Source: Sipunculus nudus
Lineage: Eukaryota > Annelida > Sipuncula > Golfingiida > Sipunculidae
Length of the DNA: 64,000 nucleotides
Direction of reading: 5' to 3'
NCBI GenBank assembly: GCA_026874595.1
Contig: CM049308.1
Span: 16,740,001-16,804,000, forward strand
Position numbers and translations under genes: made by a program. Below, piece by piece: positions 39,201 to 49,392 of the stretch. Position 1 is the first letter of the stretch; each line of letters begins with the position of its first letter. The notes beneath the pieces were generated by a model. It saw nothing but the letters and a program-made list of their open reading frames with translations. It was not told where the DNA came from and searched no databases.

Positions 39201-42200
39201 TAGATTAAGATTTCAAAATATTACCTTTATAATTAAAATATACAGTGACTTGATCAGCAGAATATTTTTTTCCAAAATATAATGGAAAATCAGTAGGAAA
39301 CAAGAATAAGGCACGGCATATAAAATCTGTATAAACACGCAGAGGTTCATCGGCCCTTACGTCTTCCCAAACTTCATGCATGAGTGACCCTGCAAAAAAA
39401 TGTTTTGATGTGTTTAAATAAAATGCCAAAGGAATTTAATAGTGGACTGGAATGGCCGAGTCTCAACCTACGCGTGTTGATTTCTAGAGGATAAGCTTAA
39501 TTGTGTCTTATGTCTAATCATTCTGTAGCGAAAGTTGGTGCGGTTTTAAAGGGGGGTTCTTAGTATTTGAGCTTCTCACGGTGTATCACCTGGGATTTTG
39601 GCAAAGTCTGGGTGCAGTTATTATCAGAAGTGCGGTTTTAAGTGGAGATTTTACGGTATATAACATTAACCATTGAAGTAACCACAAGTATACATTCACT
39701 GTAAACCTCTGCACAGTTAAATATGATAACCTTCTAAAAACTTAAAAAAAACTATTTTTTTATCAAAAGCTTTCAAATTTAAGAATATAAAAGATAATAA
39801 CCTTATGTTTGCATGATGTAAAAATTTTATCAACCATGTTTGCAGGGAAAAAATGTGCCATAGTCAAGTTTGGTAAAATTTAAAGTAATGAATTTACATT
39901 TAAGCTAATAACTTTGACCTTATTTCTGTTATACAATTTAATCTACTGGTAAATTAAATACAGTTATATGCTCGAAAAAGGCTCTCTTGCTTCAACAGTC
40001 ATCATGTAAAGTGAGTAAATATGTTTCCTGATATTTGGACAATACACATTATGTTCCCGTCCATACCTCCAAAAAATTATGCCATACTGATCTTATTTTG
40101 GGCATGTACATAGGAAATATATAGAGGAATAGTTATGCCAAATGTGAACAAAACAACATTTTTTAATTTCAGGAAGTCTTAAAGAGTAATAACAGGATTT
40201 TAATGGAAAATGGAGGTTTTTTTTTTAATTTTTCAAAAGAACAAAGCTACATTGATCCAGTTTTTGGTTTGGTCGGAGAACTAAGGAACATCTAACTGTA
40301 TGTAGAATTTTGCCTTTAAATGTCAAATGGTTTTAAAACATGCCCTCTTAACCGACTTACAGATGGACGGCCAGATGACGGACAAAGGACCATCACTATA
40401 GCACAGATGACTTACAGCCAGCTGAGCTAAATTGTATTCAAAACTTACTTTTGCAACTTGCCAATATGGTCCTCCTCTTGTAAATAGGGCATACTGATAC
40501 TGGTCATTCCACTGTATATCAAAATATCGTTCCATCGCCAGCACAATTTGATAGGTACGTCCATCACCACGGACTTTCATGAGTAAATGTGTGTATAACG
40601 TCCAGTCATATGGAATCTCCCGCCGAAAAGATTGCTGCAAAATATGAGTGAAACCTGAGTTTAGCCAGCCTGATTACTCAAAAATTATTAAAATTTGTGT
40701 GTATAGTCCAGTCATACAGGGTCTATCTCTGAAAGAGTTTAAACAAAGTAATAAACAAGGGACCTATGGGTCACGGCGCTCAGCTGTTATATATGATAAA
40801 AAAATATGATTTAGAAATGAGGCACATGCTGGTTTTGTGTGGTAATAAGTATAAGCTGTATTATGAGTTGTTGTTGTTAAGCTTATGTATGATTTTGATA
40901 GTACCTTTGGAGACAGAGAAGAGAATTGATTTCATTTATTTTATTAACAAATGGAGTACTATTGTCACACAGATTTTGACTTGGCCATATAACTTATAAG
41001 CAGAACATATAATATAAGAGTTTAACTATTTATTAAAAAAATTACAAATATTGTCCCAGATATAATTTTTATTAAAAATAATAAGAGAATCGTATGATTT
41101 TTAAAATGAAATATAACTGAAACTAGATATTTCTTGGCACCGCAGGTGCCATAGTATCGCCAGACAATTAATCCCCCCCCTTTAAGAATAGTCCCCCCAT
41201 CTTCAGCAACAATTAATATCAGACCACACTCATAGAAAAGGTCATTCTCATAGAAAAGGTCATGATCCAAATTTCAATATACATCATCCCCTAACCCATG
41301 TCTATGTATATGCAAGAAATCTGTCCATTAGTTTTTGACTTATAATGCTCACAGTACTGTTAAGAGGCAATGATGGGGTATTAAACGGCATGAAAACAAG
41401 TAAAAGAATAACAGGTGGCACCACCTGTTTCCCGTACATGACAACACTATCCAAGATCTTCGTTCAAATTGATTTTTGGACCAATCAATGCATCCCTTAT
41501 TGAGATATTAATGATTTTGTGTAATTTTTACCATATATGGCAATATTCAAAGTCAAGGCCACTCTAATAGGAAAGGTCATGACCCCAATTTATATATACA
41601 TTATCCCATAACCCATGTCTATGTATATGCATAATATGAAAGAAATCTGTCCATTAGTTTTTGACTTATAATGCTCACAGGTTATAAATGTACTGTTAAG
41701 TGGCAATGATGGGGTATTAAACGGCACGAAAACAAGTAAAAGAATAACAGGTGGCGCCACCTGTTTCCGGTACATGACATTACTATCCAAGATCTTCGGT
41801 CAAGTTGATTTTTGGACCAATGCATGCATCCCTTATTGAGAAATTAATGATTTTGTGTGATTTTCACCATATATGGCAATATTCAAGGTCAAGGCCACTC
41901 ATTGGAAAGGTCATGACCCCTATTCAAATAAACATTATCCTATAACCCATATCCATGTATATGCATAATATGAAAGAAATTTGTCCATTAGTTTTTGACC
42001 TATAATGCTCACAGTACTGATAAATGGCAATGATGGGGTATTAAACGGCACAAAACAAGTAAAAGAATAACAGGTGGCGCCACCTGTTTCCGGTACATGA
42101 CAATAATTTCCAAGATCTTCGAACATGTTGATTTTTGGACCAATGCATGCATCCCTTATTGAGATATTAATGAATTTGTGTAATTTTCACCATATATGGC

Positions 42201-45200
42201 AATATTCAAGGTCAAGGCCACTCTAATAGGAAAGGTTATGACCCCAATTTATATATACATCATCCCATAACCCATGTCTATGTATATGCATAATATGAAA
42301 GAAATCTGTCCATTAGTTTTTGACTTATAATGCTCACAGGTTATAAATGTACTGTTAAGTGGCCATGATGGGGTATTAAACGGCACGAAAACAAGTAAAA
42401 GAATAACAGGTGGCGCCACCTGTTTCCGGTACATGACATTACTATCCAAGATCTTCGGTCAAGTTGATTTTTGGACCAATGCATGCATCCCTTATTGAGA
42501 TATTAATGATTTTGTGTGATTTTCCCCAAAATTGAACCTATTCAAGGTCAAGGTCACTCTCCTAGTTGAGGTCATGACCTCATTTTAAATAGGTGTCGTC
42601 CTCTCACCCATATCTATACATATACCAAGTTTGGTAAAGATCCGTGAAATATTTTTTGAGTTATTGTGTCCAAAAGAAATCTCTGCGGCGGCGGCGCGAC
42701 CGTGCCTAAACCATAGTATCTCCAGACTATGTCTGGCGATACAATGATTATTAAAATAATATTAAAGAATATATTCATGAATGCATTCATGAATACATTT
42801 GGAAAGTATTTGCACTGGTATTCATATACTTTCATTTTTTCCTGAATTCCCATTCTTTATGCAAGAAATTTTATAATGGAGTACATATTCATATTCGTAT
42901 TTAAATACAATTGCAAAGTATTCCCACCATGTCTGGTATTTATTCAGTTTTTACCAAACAATGGTGTTGAGAATCCAGAATGTACAAAATTCACACATTT
43001 AAATAATGATCATAAGTACCTGGTTTTATGGCTTTTATTTATATTAAAAAAAAAATAAATGTGATATATTTATTTTGGACTAATTTCACATCAATGTACA
43101 CACTAGACACAGTAGGAATCTAGATTAATATTATCAACTGCATCTTTGTCTATCATTAATTTCCTTCATATGATCCCTAATGATTAGTAATGAATAATAT
43201 GATTTACTTTTTTATTATTAAAATTGAACTGAAAAATGCCATAGGTGACTGCATGGTGTTATTTGGAATACGTGACATTCTATCCATCAATACAAGATTC
43301 TTATATCATCAGTAACTGCAAGTTATTTCCCTATTAATATAAACTAACAAATTCCTTTTCTATTTTTCTTTAATTTGTTATTAAAAACCAATAAAAATTG
43401 ATTAATTTATTGTTATGTTGTTGGTTAAAACTACTTGATGAGTTGGGTTGGACACCTGGATCAAATGTGGCTGGCCATAAGCTGCCTTGTTGCCCCGGTA
43501 TCTGCCTCGCCTCAAGCGTGCATAATTTGCTGAAAGTTCAACAAGGTCAACATACAGGTGACTCAAGAGTGGCTGGAGAGAGCCAAGGTCTGACATGGTC
43601 TCATAAAAACATTAATAAAAGCTACAATTTTTGGCCAATTTCCTTCAGCTTTCTAAACTAAAAAGCTGAAATCCTTGTGTGTGCATGATATGAAAATTAT
43701 ATAAACAGAGCTCACATTAAAAAGTGAAATGGTCAAAGTTGGGCAAAATTTAAGGTACTAATTTTATATTTATACTAATAACTTATAAAATTTTAAAAAT
43801 TCAGAACTAATTTTGGGTATTCAATTGAATCTTGATTAAATAATCTTACATCCCTGACAAAAAATCTCTAGCTTCAGCAAGCCCCTTGTTAAGGGAGTAA
43901 ATATATTTCTTGATTTTTTACAAAGTGCATTATGTTTGGGCCCATAAATTAAAACAATTACGCAATACTGACATCATTTCTGGCATGTGCACAGAGAATG
44001 TATTGAAAAACATGTATATTATATATGATTAAAGTCAGATCAGTGGTTTTGATATTAGGCAGTATTGAAGTGTAATAATGGGTTTTTAATTGAAAAATGA
44101 AGTTTTTCATTAATATCTCAAAGGTATTAAGTCCTAGTGACCAAATTCTTGGCATGGTAGGGAATTTTAGAGACATCTAATTGTATGCCAAATTTTAGGA
44201 ACTGAGAGCTTAAGCTGGGGAGCTGAGCTCTTGCAAACTGCATAACACTAGCCTGATGTAAACAATATGTTACATGGTGCTTGAATACTTGACTAAAATC
44301 TACAGTTTTTGATCAACTGGTTTCAAATTTTTGGTGTTAACAGACAAAATGCTAACAAAAACATGCTGAGAAAATTAAATCCACAGTACTTACAGGAAAA
44401 AAACGTGCCATGGTCAAAGTTAGGCAAAATTTAAGGTACCAATTTTTTGTTTTTGCTAATATTTTAAAAAATTTAAAAGATTTTGATCTAATATTTGGGT
44501 ATACAATTTAATTTTGATTAATTAAAGTTATATTACTTGAAAAAAAGTCCATAGCTTTAACAAGTTTTGTGTTAAGTGATCAAATATCTTTCCTGATTTT
44601 TTACAAAATGCATTATGTTCTGGCCCATAACTTTCTTAAATTATATAATACAGACATAATTTCAGGCATGTACATAGGAACTATATAGAGGAATATTTAT
44701 GGTAAATATGAGGAAAAACAGATGAGTGGTTTTGATATTAGACAGCCCTAAAGTGTGAAAATAGGTTTTTAATAAAAAATTGAGGTTTTTCCTTAATTTC
44801 TCAAAGGAACAAAGTCGCAAAGACCCAGTTTTCGGCTTGGTAGGAGATCTTGGGGACAGCTAACATTATGCAAAATTTTGGATTCCTAAGTCTTACGGTT
44901 TCAAAACGTGCCACATCTACGGACGGACGGACGGACGGACTGACGGACGGACGGACGGACGGACAGACGGACGGACGACGGACAATGGACCACGACTATA
45001 GCTCAGATGACTTATAGTCAGCTGAGCTAAAAAAGGCCTACAGGCTTAATGTGAACTTGTACAATGGAATATGATTCAGGTATAATACTTCCATGATAAT
45101 ATGCTTGAAATGGCTTGTATGTGAAAGCCTTTGAAGATGTATGGACATGCATAATTTCAGGCAGATACTTCAAACCACTCTTGAGCTATGTGCACAGATG

Positions 45201-46734
45201 CACAAATGAAACCCAAACCCAGATGAAACCCTAACAATTGTAGGTGGCCTCACAAGTCTTGTATAAAAATAACAATGAGACTATTTGAGATTTCTGGACA
45301 TGAACAATTTCAGGCTGACAGGTCAAAGCACTCCTGGGAAATAAGCAGGGACATACACTGTGTAAAAAAAGAAATTGTCGGTGGCACCAACAGTCTTGTG
45401 TAAATGAAGCTATCTGAGATGTATAGATATGCACAATTTCAGGCTGATATATCAAATCCCTCCTGAGAAGTGAGCAGGGACATAGAATGGGTAGCATGGG
45501 TTAACGATGGAAGACAGACGATGCTGCACCGTCGCATAAGGTCACAGGTTTGCTTAAAATCTTTCAATCTTTCCCATGAGCATGAACACTGAGCTTTAAT
45601 ATATAAAAAGGCATTAAAATTTCAGTCAGTACGTGTACATTATATATGCAGTACATGTACTGTCACAGATGAGATCCAAACTATCACATGCCATTAAATA
45701 AACATTTAACCTTCTATGTTAGAGTCCTAATGGCCCAGGCTGTAGTAATAGTGACACAAAAGGATTAAAAAGGGAACATTATCATTCCTCCACCAATAGG
45801 CAAGATGTAATATATTACCCATGGTCACATCCACCACTCAATGCAAAAGTTCTGAACATATTTTTGATGAAGTTTTGTGGAGATTCAGGGTGACACCAAA
45901 TTGCAATGAACAATCAATTATATTTTGCAGGTAATCTGGATCTAAATCATATAAAATTCATTTACAGATGTACTATTCCAATGTGATATATGGATATTTC
46001 TTCAGCTGAGCCAAGAGCAACAGCCATTCACAGGTATCAGAGGGGCTTTATTATACAGCTCACCCATATGTGAACAGGGTAGTTGAACCATGACAAGTTT
46101 TACCCTGGATCACATGAAAGTTATATCATGATTCAGGCGTAGGTATGTAGGCTCTGACTACACATCTCATTTACATGTACTGAAATACCTTGATATATAG
46201 AATAAAAGAGATTTCAAGTTTTACTTACATAGTTTTTTGGAGACCTCATATTGCAGTATCCTGCCTGTTTTAAAGTGCCATCTTTTGGTACCTCTGTGCA
46301 GAGAGTCCCTTGGAATATACCAGTTTTATTTTTACTAAGCACTAGTTCTCCATTACTCTTTCCTTCACCATGATCACGATCTGCAGTTAACAGCCACTCG
46401 TCAACATTATCTGCCGAGTTAAATCTCCAGAATACTTCATAGTCCCCATGAGCAAGAGGCATTAATGAGTCACAACGAATTTTGGTGAGAAATTCCTCCC
46501 TCATCTTCCTCATTTCTGGACCCAGCATTTTAAATCCCTCCCTGACAGATTTTGAAAATGGCTGATCTTGGTAAGTTTCATAGCCTCCCTTCTTATCATA
46601 TTCAAACCAGCTCTGTAAAGCAGCACTGGTACTGATGCTCCGCTTACTGCTGATTTGAGAGACACCTGGTGTCAGCCTTGAACACCATTTCCAGATCGTC
46701 ACTGTAGCCATCTTGTTACATCTCTGGTATTGAC
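33040..46734 (-). CDS. NDUFAF1: Complex I intermediate-associated protein 30, mitochondrial (three coding exons)
   Basis: This mitochondrial assembly factor (CIA30) acts with the MCIA complex in building the membrane arm of respiratory complex I. Coding exons: 46711-46229, 40634-40449, 33261-33040. All introns are phase 0 with GTAAGT donors, giving 296 residues (human 327). The first 30 residues are basic and Ser/Thr-rich with almost no acid, fitting a mitochondrial presequence. The CIA30 domain runs from about 92 to 285. Landmarks: WRFNSADNVDEWLLTADRD, YDWTLYTHLLMKVRGDGR, FTRGGPYWQVAK|IPLSKFF (split exactly at the exon 2-3 junction) and HTEEFAYE near the end; human has FTRGGPYWQEVKIPFSKFF and HTEEFAYE. 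A CAG acceptor at 46735-46737 in the 5' UTR implies a further non-coding upstream exon. Both introns are packed with transposons, yet the frame is intact. Confidence 0.95.
34756..36004 (+). repeat. Family R3 interspersed repeat, copy 1
   Basis: It starts AGGCCTACAGGCCTAATGC and ends GGTTAGCTAAAAAT. A shorter copy at 45034-45560 has the same ends. It contains degenerate units of about 120 bp marked by GTAGGTGG, AGTCTTGTAC, 'CTCCTGAGAA' and 'GCAGG(G)ACATA', then a closing motif GATGATGCTGCCCCATCACA. Unit size and organisation again recall satellite-bearing Helitron-like elements. Confidence 0.6.
36853..37487. mobile_element. MITE inserted in R1 copy C
   Basis: The ends are TAGAGCCCTGTTTTTTCTGT and the inverse TACAGCCCCGTTTTTTCCGT, and the sequence is rich in AACGGAAAAAC. 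It separates CCATTGTC from ATTGACCATCGTCC, which are contiguous in R1 copy A. The duplicated target appears to be ATTGTC/ATTGAC. Non-coding. Confidence 0.75.
38313..38338. repeat. Poly-C tract
   Basis: A run of about 19 C inside R1 copy C; a possible assembly weak point. Confidence 0.85.
39225..39389 (-). other. Exon-like 165-bp segment inside a transposon, unrecognised
   Basis: On the - strand, CATTTTTTTGCAG precedes and GTAATA follows a 165-bp segment open in one frame, reading GSLMHEVWEDVRADEPLRVY... to ...QVTVYFNYK. Phase is 1 at both ends. It lies about 265 bp from the right TIR of the 36011-39656 element, in NDUFAF1 intron 2, in the same orientation as NDUFAF1. Spliced after NDUFAF1 exon 2 (phase 0) it would hit a TAA after 10 codons. 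It may be a captured host exon or part of the element's own gene. Confidence 0.4.
40449..40634 (-). CDS. NDUFAF1: NDUFAF1 coding exon 2
   Basis: 186 bp, acceptor CATATTTTGCAG, donor GTAAGT, phase 0 at both ends. It encodes the RGDGR and FTRGGPYWQ core of the CIA30 domain. A family-R1 repeat ends about 15 bp into the following intron. Confidence 0.95.
41123..42744 (-). mobile_element. Helentron-like element with satellite core, base-resolved insertion
   Basis: On the - strand the 3' end is hairpin GGCACCTGCGGTGCC, nine bases, then CTAG followed by TT. The 5' end is TTGTATCGCCAGACATAGTC, a hairpin with TCTGGAGATAC. R1 copy A has the uninterrupted target (AATCATTTCAG near 17883-17893), which fixes the insertion between A and T or within the TT run. 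The core is a tandem array with a unit of about 330 bp. A CGGCGGCGGCG stretch lies near the 5' end. No coding capacity. Confidence 0.85.
41262..42600 (-). repeat. Tandem array with a unit of about 330 bp, four copies
   Basis: The motif (T/C)ATGACCCCAATTTATATAT or a variant recurs at about 41262, 41578, 41911, 42236 and 42572. Each full unit carries the palindrome AACAGGTGGCGCCACCTGTT (41410, with one change, 41746, 42069, 42405). Units 2 and 4 are almost identical, which suggests duplication as a dimer. Repeated open frames across it are a by-product. Confidence 0.92.
45034..45560 (+). repeat. Family R3 interspersed repeat, copy 2 (short)
   Basis: Immediately abuts the 5' end of R1 copy B. 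It starts AGGCCTACAGGCTTAATGTG and ends GGTTTGCTTAAAAT. Units of about 137 bp are marked by AATTGTAGGTGGCC and AATTGTCGGTGGCA. The closing motif GATGCTGCACCGTCGCATAA matches copy 1. Confidence 0.65.
45561..46228. other. NDUFAF1 intron 1, exon-proximal part
   Basis: No element or exon recognised. Confidence 0.4.
46229..46734 (-). CDS. NDUFAF1: NDUFAF1 coding exon 1 with short 5'UTR
   Basis: Acceptor TGTGTTTCAG just upstream, start ATG at 46711-46709, donor GTAAGT after KNY. I preferred the ATG of MATVTIWKW: an in-frame ATG further upstream (46750) lies on the intron side of the acceptor, and the shorter start leaves a good presequence. Confidence 0.93.
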
Positions 46735-46737
46735 CTG

Positions 46738-47385
46738 AAACACACAGCATGTATTCTTAAGTACATATGTGTAATTAAAAAAATATAATAGACATTTAAT
46801 GATATTTCGGAAGAATTCCTTTCTAACAATTAAAGGAGTAATTTCCATTAAAAAAATAACTTCCAATATCCAATGACCCTTCTTTTACTGCACATAATTA
46901 AAGCACACTGATGGCATTATGTGTACGGAATATGCAGCACCTTCATTTCCTACAAAATGTCAGGCCAAGTATAAAATAATTATAAAAAAAGATGTTCCGT
47001 TTTCAATGAATGACATCTAACCCAATCACCTAGTGTTAAGTGGAGCCACAATGCTCCTTTGCAAATTCATAAAACTGAATTATCCCTGATAAGTTACCAG
47101 TGATTATAAAAAAAAAAAATTTAATTAACATGTAATGTGTTACAGTGTGCTTTTATACAATACAGTAATACAGAAATGTCTGCATTCATAAAAGAACTAT
47201 AAAAACCCTATCAGTTATTTCTTGATAGGTATTGGTTGCAGTAAAGTGACTTATGTCATATTTTGACATAAGTGAAGATTTAAGAATGTTCATGTCACTA
47301 TGGTTACCCCTCTGTCATCACAACTATAAAAATGCTATTGGGTAAATTGGAAATACAAATGTTGAGATTCACTTAAATTATTCCT
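46738..47385. other. NDUFAF1 5' intron, nothing recognised
   Basis: AT-rich, without a clear non-coding first exon or promoter. Confidence 0.35.
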
Positions 47386-47490
47386 GGGCCAATTCGGGAG
47401 TCAAACCCGGGTCGGTGGCGCACAAGTCCAGCGTACCAACCGCTTCGCTAGAAAAGCAAGCTTCACTAGCGAGACAGTTCGGTCCACTTT
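47386..47490 (-). pseudogene. tRNA-like sequence (SINE head or tRNA pseudogene), copy 1
   Basis: On the - strand, TAGCGAAGCGGTTGGTACGC (A-box) is followed by GGACTTGTGCGCC (anticodon-arm-like) and GGGTTTGACTCCCGAATTGG (B-box and acceptor stem). The body is tRNA-sized and extends at its 5' side into GGACCGAACTGTCTCGCTAG. No poly-A tail was identified. Confidence 0.55.
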
Positions 47491-47656
47491 TATGTCACCC
47501 CGTAACACACCCCCTCTTAAGAGCGTTCTGCTATCAGAACAAGACTAATTATCCCAGGAGTCACACTTTGGTGAGCTTATTCCCTGGGCCACAAAGTTTT
47601 ATCGTCATGTCCGACAAGCCCCCATTTTGTTACAAAGGCAAATTGTTGAGGAGAAA

Positions 47657-47755
47657 AATCCTGGGCCGATCCGGGAGTCGAACCCAGGTCGGTGGCCCAC
47701 AAGTCCGGCGTACAAAGCAAGCTTCACTAGCGAGACAGTTCGGTCCAAATGCGAT
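47657..47755 (-). pseudogene. tRNA-like sequence, copy 2 (A-box deleted)
   Basis: It repeats copy 1 (B-box GGGTTCGACTCCCGGATCGG, and the outer GGACCGAACTGTCTCGCTAG) but lacks the A-box piece that follows CTTTGTACGCC. It is therefore a diverged duplicate about 270 bp away. An open frame of 127 codons on the + strand across both is a by-product. Confidence 0.55.
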
Positions 47756-47759
47756 AATC

Positions 47760-48530
47760 TCAAAGATAATTACAACGTTGATAATACGAAGATTGTGATG
47801 GCTATGAACCTGGGAACATTCTTTTTTATAGGTGAATGTAGCTTTAGCCTAAAATAAACTTCCTTTGATGATGGTTGTTTGGTTTGATTTGTTTTAATGT
47901 TGAAGGCACACGAGATTAAACGAACCCCAAGGAGCTTGTGCACGGCGGCATGGTTCACACAGCTACGGAGCGAGCAGATGTTTGACACTGAGCAGATCCC
48001 TTTGAGATATACTGAGCAAAACCGATAAATTAATATCAAACAGCCTGCTATAACAAAGTGGCTAATTTACAGTCAGATACTGCGTGGTGAGATCAGGGAC
48101 GCATGGGTAATTGGTAGCCGTTTAATCAATTTAATGACCTCGCTGTCGAGCGAAAATATGCAGCTTCACAACGTGTGAATGATCAACCGTGAAATAAAGT
48201 CACAAAATGTTTATCGCTTCATATTTGCTGTGTTTAACTAAGGAGCCCATCACTTCGAGTACAGGTGGTCTTTGATGTTGCCTGGGGCAAGTGATCAGTG
48301 TCCGCCGAAGGTGGCGTATCATGTCTGCATTTGTTCATTTACTCTTAGAATGATGGTTTGAGTTGAAATCTGCTGTCCGTTGTCCGCAGTAGTGAGGTGT
48401 CTGCCTTACAGAGGTTCCGCTTATACATAACAAATAGGGAATTTCGAAGGGACTTTCCTATCTTGTCCGTTATAGCCAGTTGTCCTCCTTAGTGAGGTGA
48501 CCATTAAACCAGTTTTCACTGTACTTTCTA
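47760..48530. mobile_element. Solo pogo-like TIR end and flanking DNA
   Basis: Only the right end is convincing, at about 48380-48526. Read on the - strand it is CAGTGAAAACTGGTTTAATG, then GTCACCTCAC and GGCTATAACGG, in the style of the TA-flanked elements at 18577 and 21915. No matching left terminus was found, so the boundary given is approximate. Confidence 0.35.
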
Positions 48531-48639
48531 TTGTTATGGATCTACCCTCCAGACTTGTGTATCGAGGAAGTCCCAGTTAGTCAAGGGAATTTCAACATGG
48601 CTAGCCACCCCTAAGTGATGTACAGCTAGACTTGGGTAA

Positions 48640-49260
48640 CCTAAGACAGGGGTGCCCTGGTGATCAAGCCCCTCTCTTTCTCTCTCTGACAGGCTCTTGG
48701 ACTGATAGTACAATTTCCATCGCTCTCATTTAGTTTAGATATCAATAATATAACACCAGAATATCAGATTTTATAGAGTAATGAATATTATAGCAGAAAA
48801 AGTAAAACATATGAAAACTAAAACAATTTACTATAGACAATAGTAGTAAAACTTTTACTTTTACTAAAAGTAACTGACATTCTTAAAAATTATGTAAGTG
48901 TAAGTTTTAATTCAAAGAATTAAAATGTGCAGTTGTATTTTTAATTAATGATAATTGTATATAACTGACCATAACACTGGTGGACCAGTAGCAGAGTTCA
49001 ATCAATGGATACACAATTGCCACAGTTATAACATTACTGTAAACCTGAAATGTGTTTATTAGTTCATGCAATGTAGCTGTAGAAAATGTCCAAAGTCCCC
49101 CATTATCGCTCGTTACCTATTCTATTTTGCAATGGCAAATATATTTTACATCAACTTGATTTTTAAACATTCCCAACTACAAGAGAAACTGGGGACTGTG
49201 ATTTTCAATGAACAATTACAACATATAAAACTGTATTTTCATAAATTACATACTGTTATT
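48640..49260. other. Intergenic, nothing recognised
   Basis: Contains a 140-codon open frame starting at 49066 that shows no family resemblance and runs through a 5S-like segment; not considered a gene. Confidence 0.4.
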
Positions 49261-49290
49261 CCATCCGGTCAGCTCAGTGTCCCTATAACA

Positions 49291-49392
49291 GTTCCGATGG
49301 CCTTCACCAGATGGCAGCACGAGGAAAGCAGGGGCGTTCCAGGTGCTTGGCTATTTTTAGGATGGGAGACTCCGTGTACCCTATTTTGTCTC
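49291..49392 (+). pseudogene. 5S rRNA-like fragment
   Basis: CGATGGCCTTCACCA resembles the 5S 5' region (CTACGGCCATACCA). AAAGCAGGGGCGTTCCAGGT followed by GGATGGGAGAC resembles the 3' half of animal 5S rRNA, which contains the internal Pol III control region. The middle is replaced or deleted. It could be a 5S pseudogene or the head of a 5S-derived SINE. Confidence 0.35.

Larger units (their letters stand above)
36011..39656. mobile_element. TIR DNA element, 3.6 kb, TA target duplication
   Basis: The ends are CCGTAAAATTGCCACTTAAA and the inverse of CCGTAAAATCTCCACTTAAA, both followed by ACCGC, with TA on each side. It shares the CCGTA start with the element at 4959-7353. It contains a + oriented R1 copy (36803-39045), which contains another MITE (36853-37487), and an exon-like - strand segment (39225-39389). 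No transposase was recognised. Confidence 0.85.
33728..40433 (-). mobile_element. Family R1 copy D, heavily interrupted
   Basis: The 3' end is at about 33728 (GGATCCATGGGTCATGGCAC then TCAGCTGAA) and the 5' end at about 40433 (inverse of TTTAGCTCAGCTGGCTG, with a degraded GTCC-type tract). The span is interrupted by family R3 (34756-36004) and by a TIR element (36011-39656). The parts assigned to R1 itself are about 33728-34755 and 39659-40433. It nearly fills NDUFAF1 intron 2. The left end is the less certain one. Confidence 0.6.
40752..45033 (-). mobile_element. Family R1 copy B, split by a Helentron-like element
   Basis: Inverted relative to copy A. The 3' end is at about 40752 (AACAAGGGACCTATGGGTCA) and the 5' end at about 45033 after a long (GGAC)n tract (44919-44984). 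Homology to copy A extends across the whole length apart from the 41123-42744 insertion. It lies in NDUFAF1 intron 1. Confidence 0.88.

Noticed and set aside
39225-39389. Reading this segment as a normal internal exon of NDUFAF1
   Set aside because: NDUFAF1 introns here are phase 0, this segment is phase 1-1, and the exon 2-3 junction (PYWQVAK|IPLSKFF) matches the family without it.
40766-40999. 77-codon frame shared with the inverse of 18012-18245 (about 80% similar), at first sight a conserved protein
   Set aside because: Both lie in copies A and B of R1, so similarity follows from DNA identity. R1 copy C does not keep a matching frame.
41590-42449. Repeated 66-codon frames
   Set aside because: By-product of the 330-bp tandem units in the Helentron-like element.
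44919-44984. (GGAC)n tract as a stand-alone microsatellite
   Set aside because: It is the 5' part of R1 copy B; all R1 copies have such a tract, so it belongs to the family.
47415-47798. 127-codon open frame on the + strand
   Set aside because: It is antisense to two tRNA-like repeats, whose duplication also explains its internal repeat.
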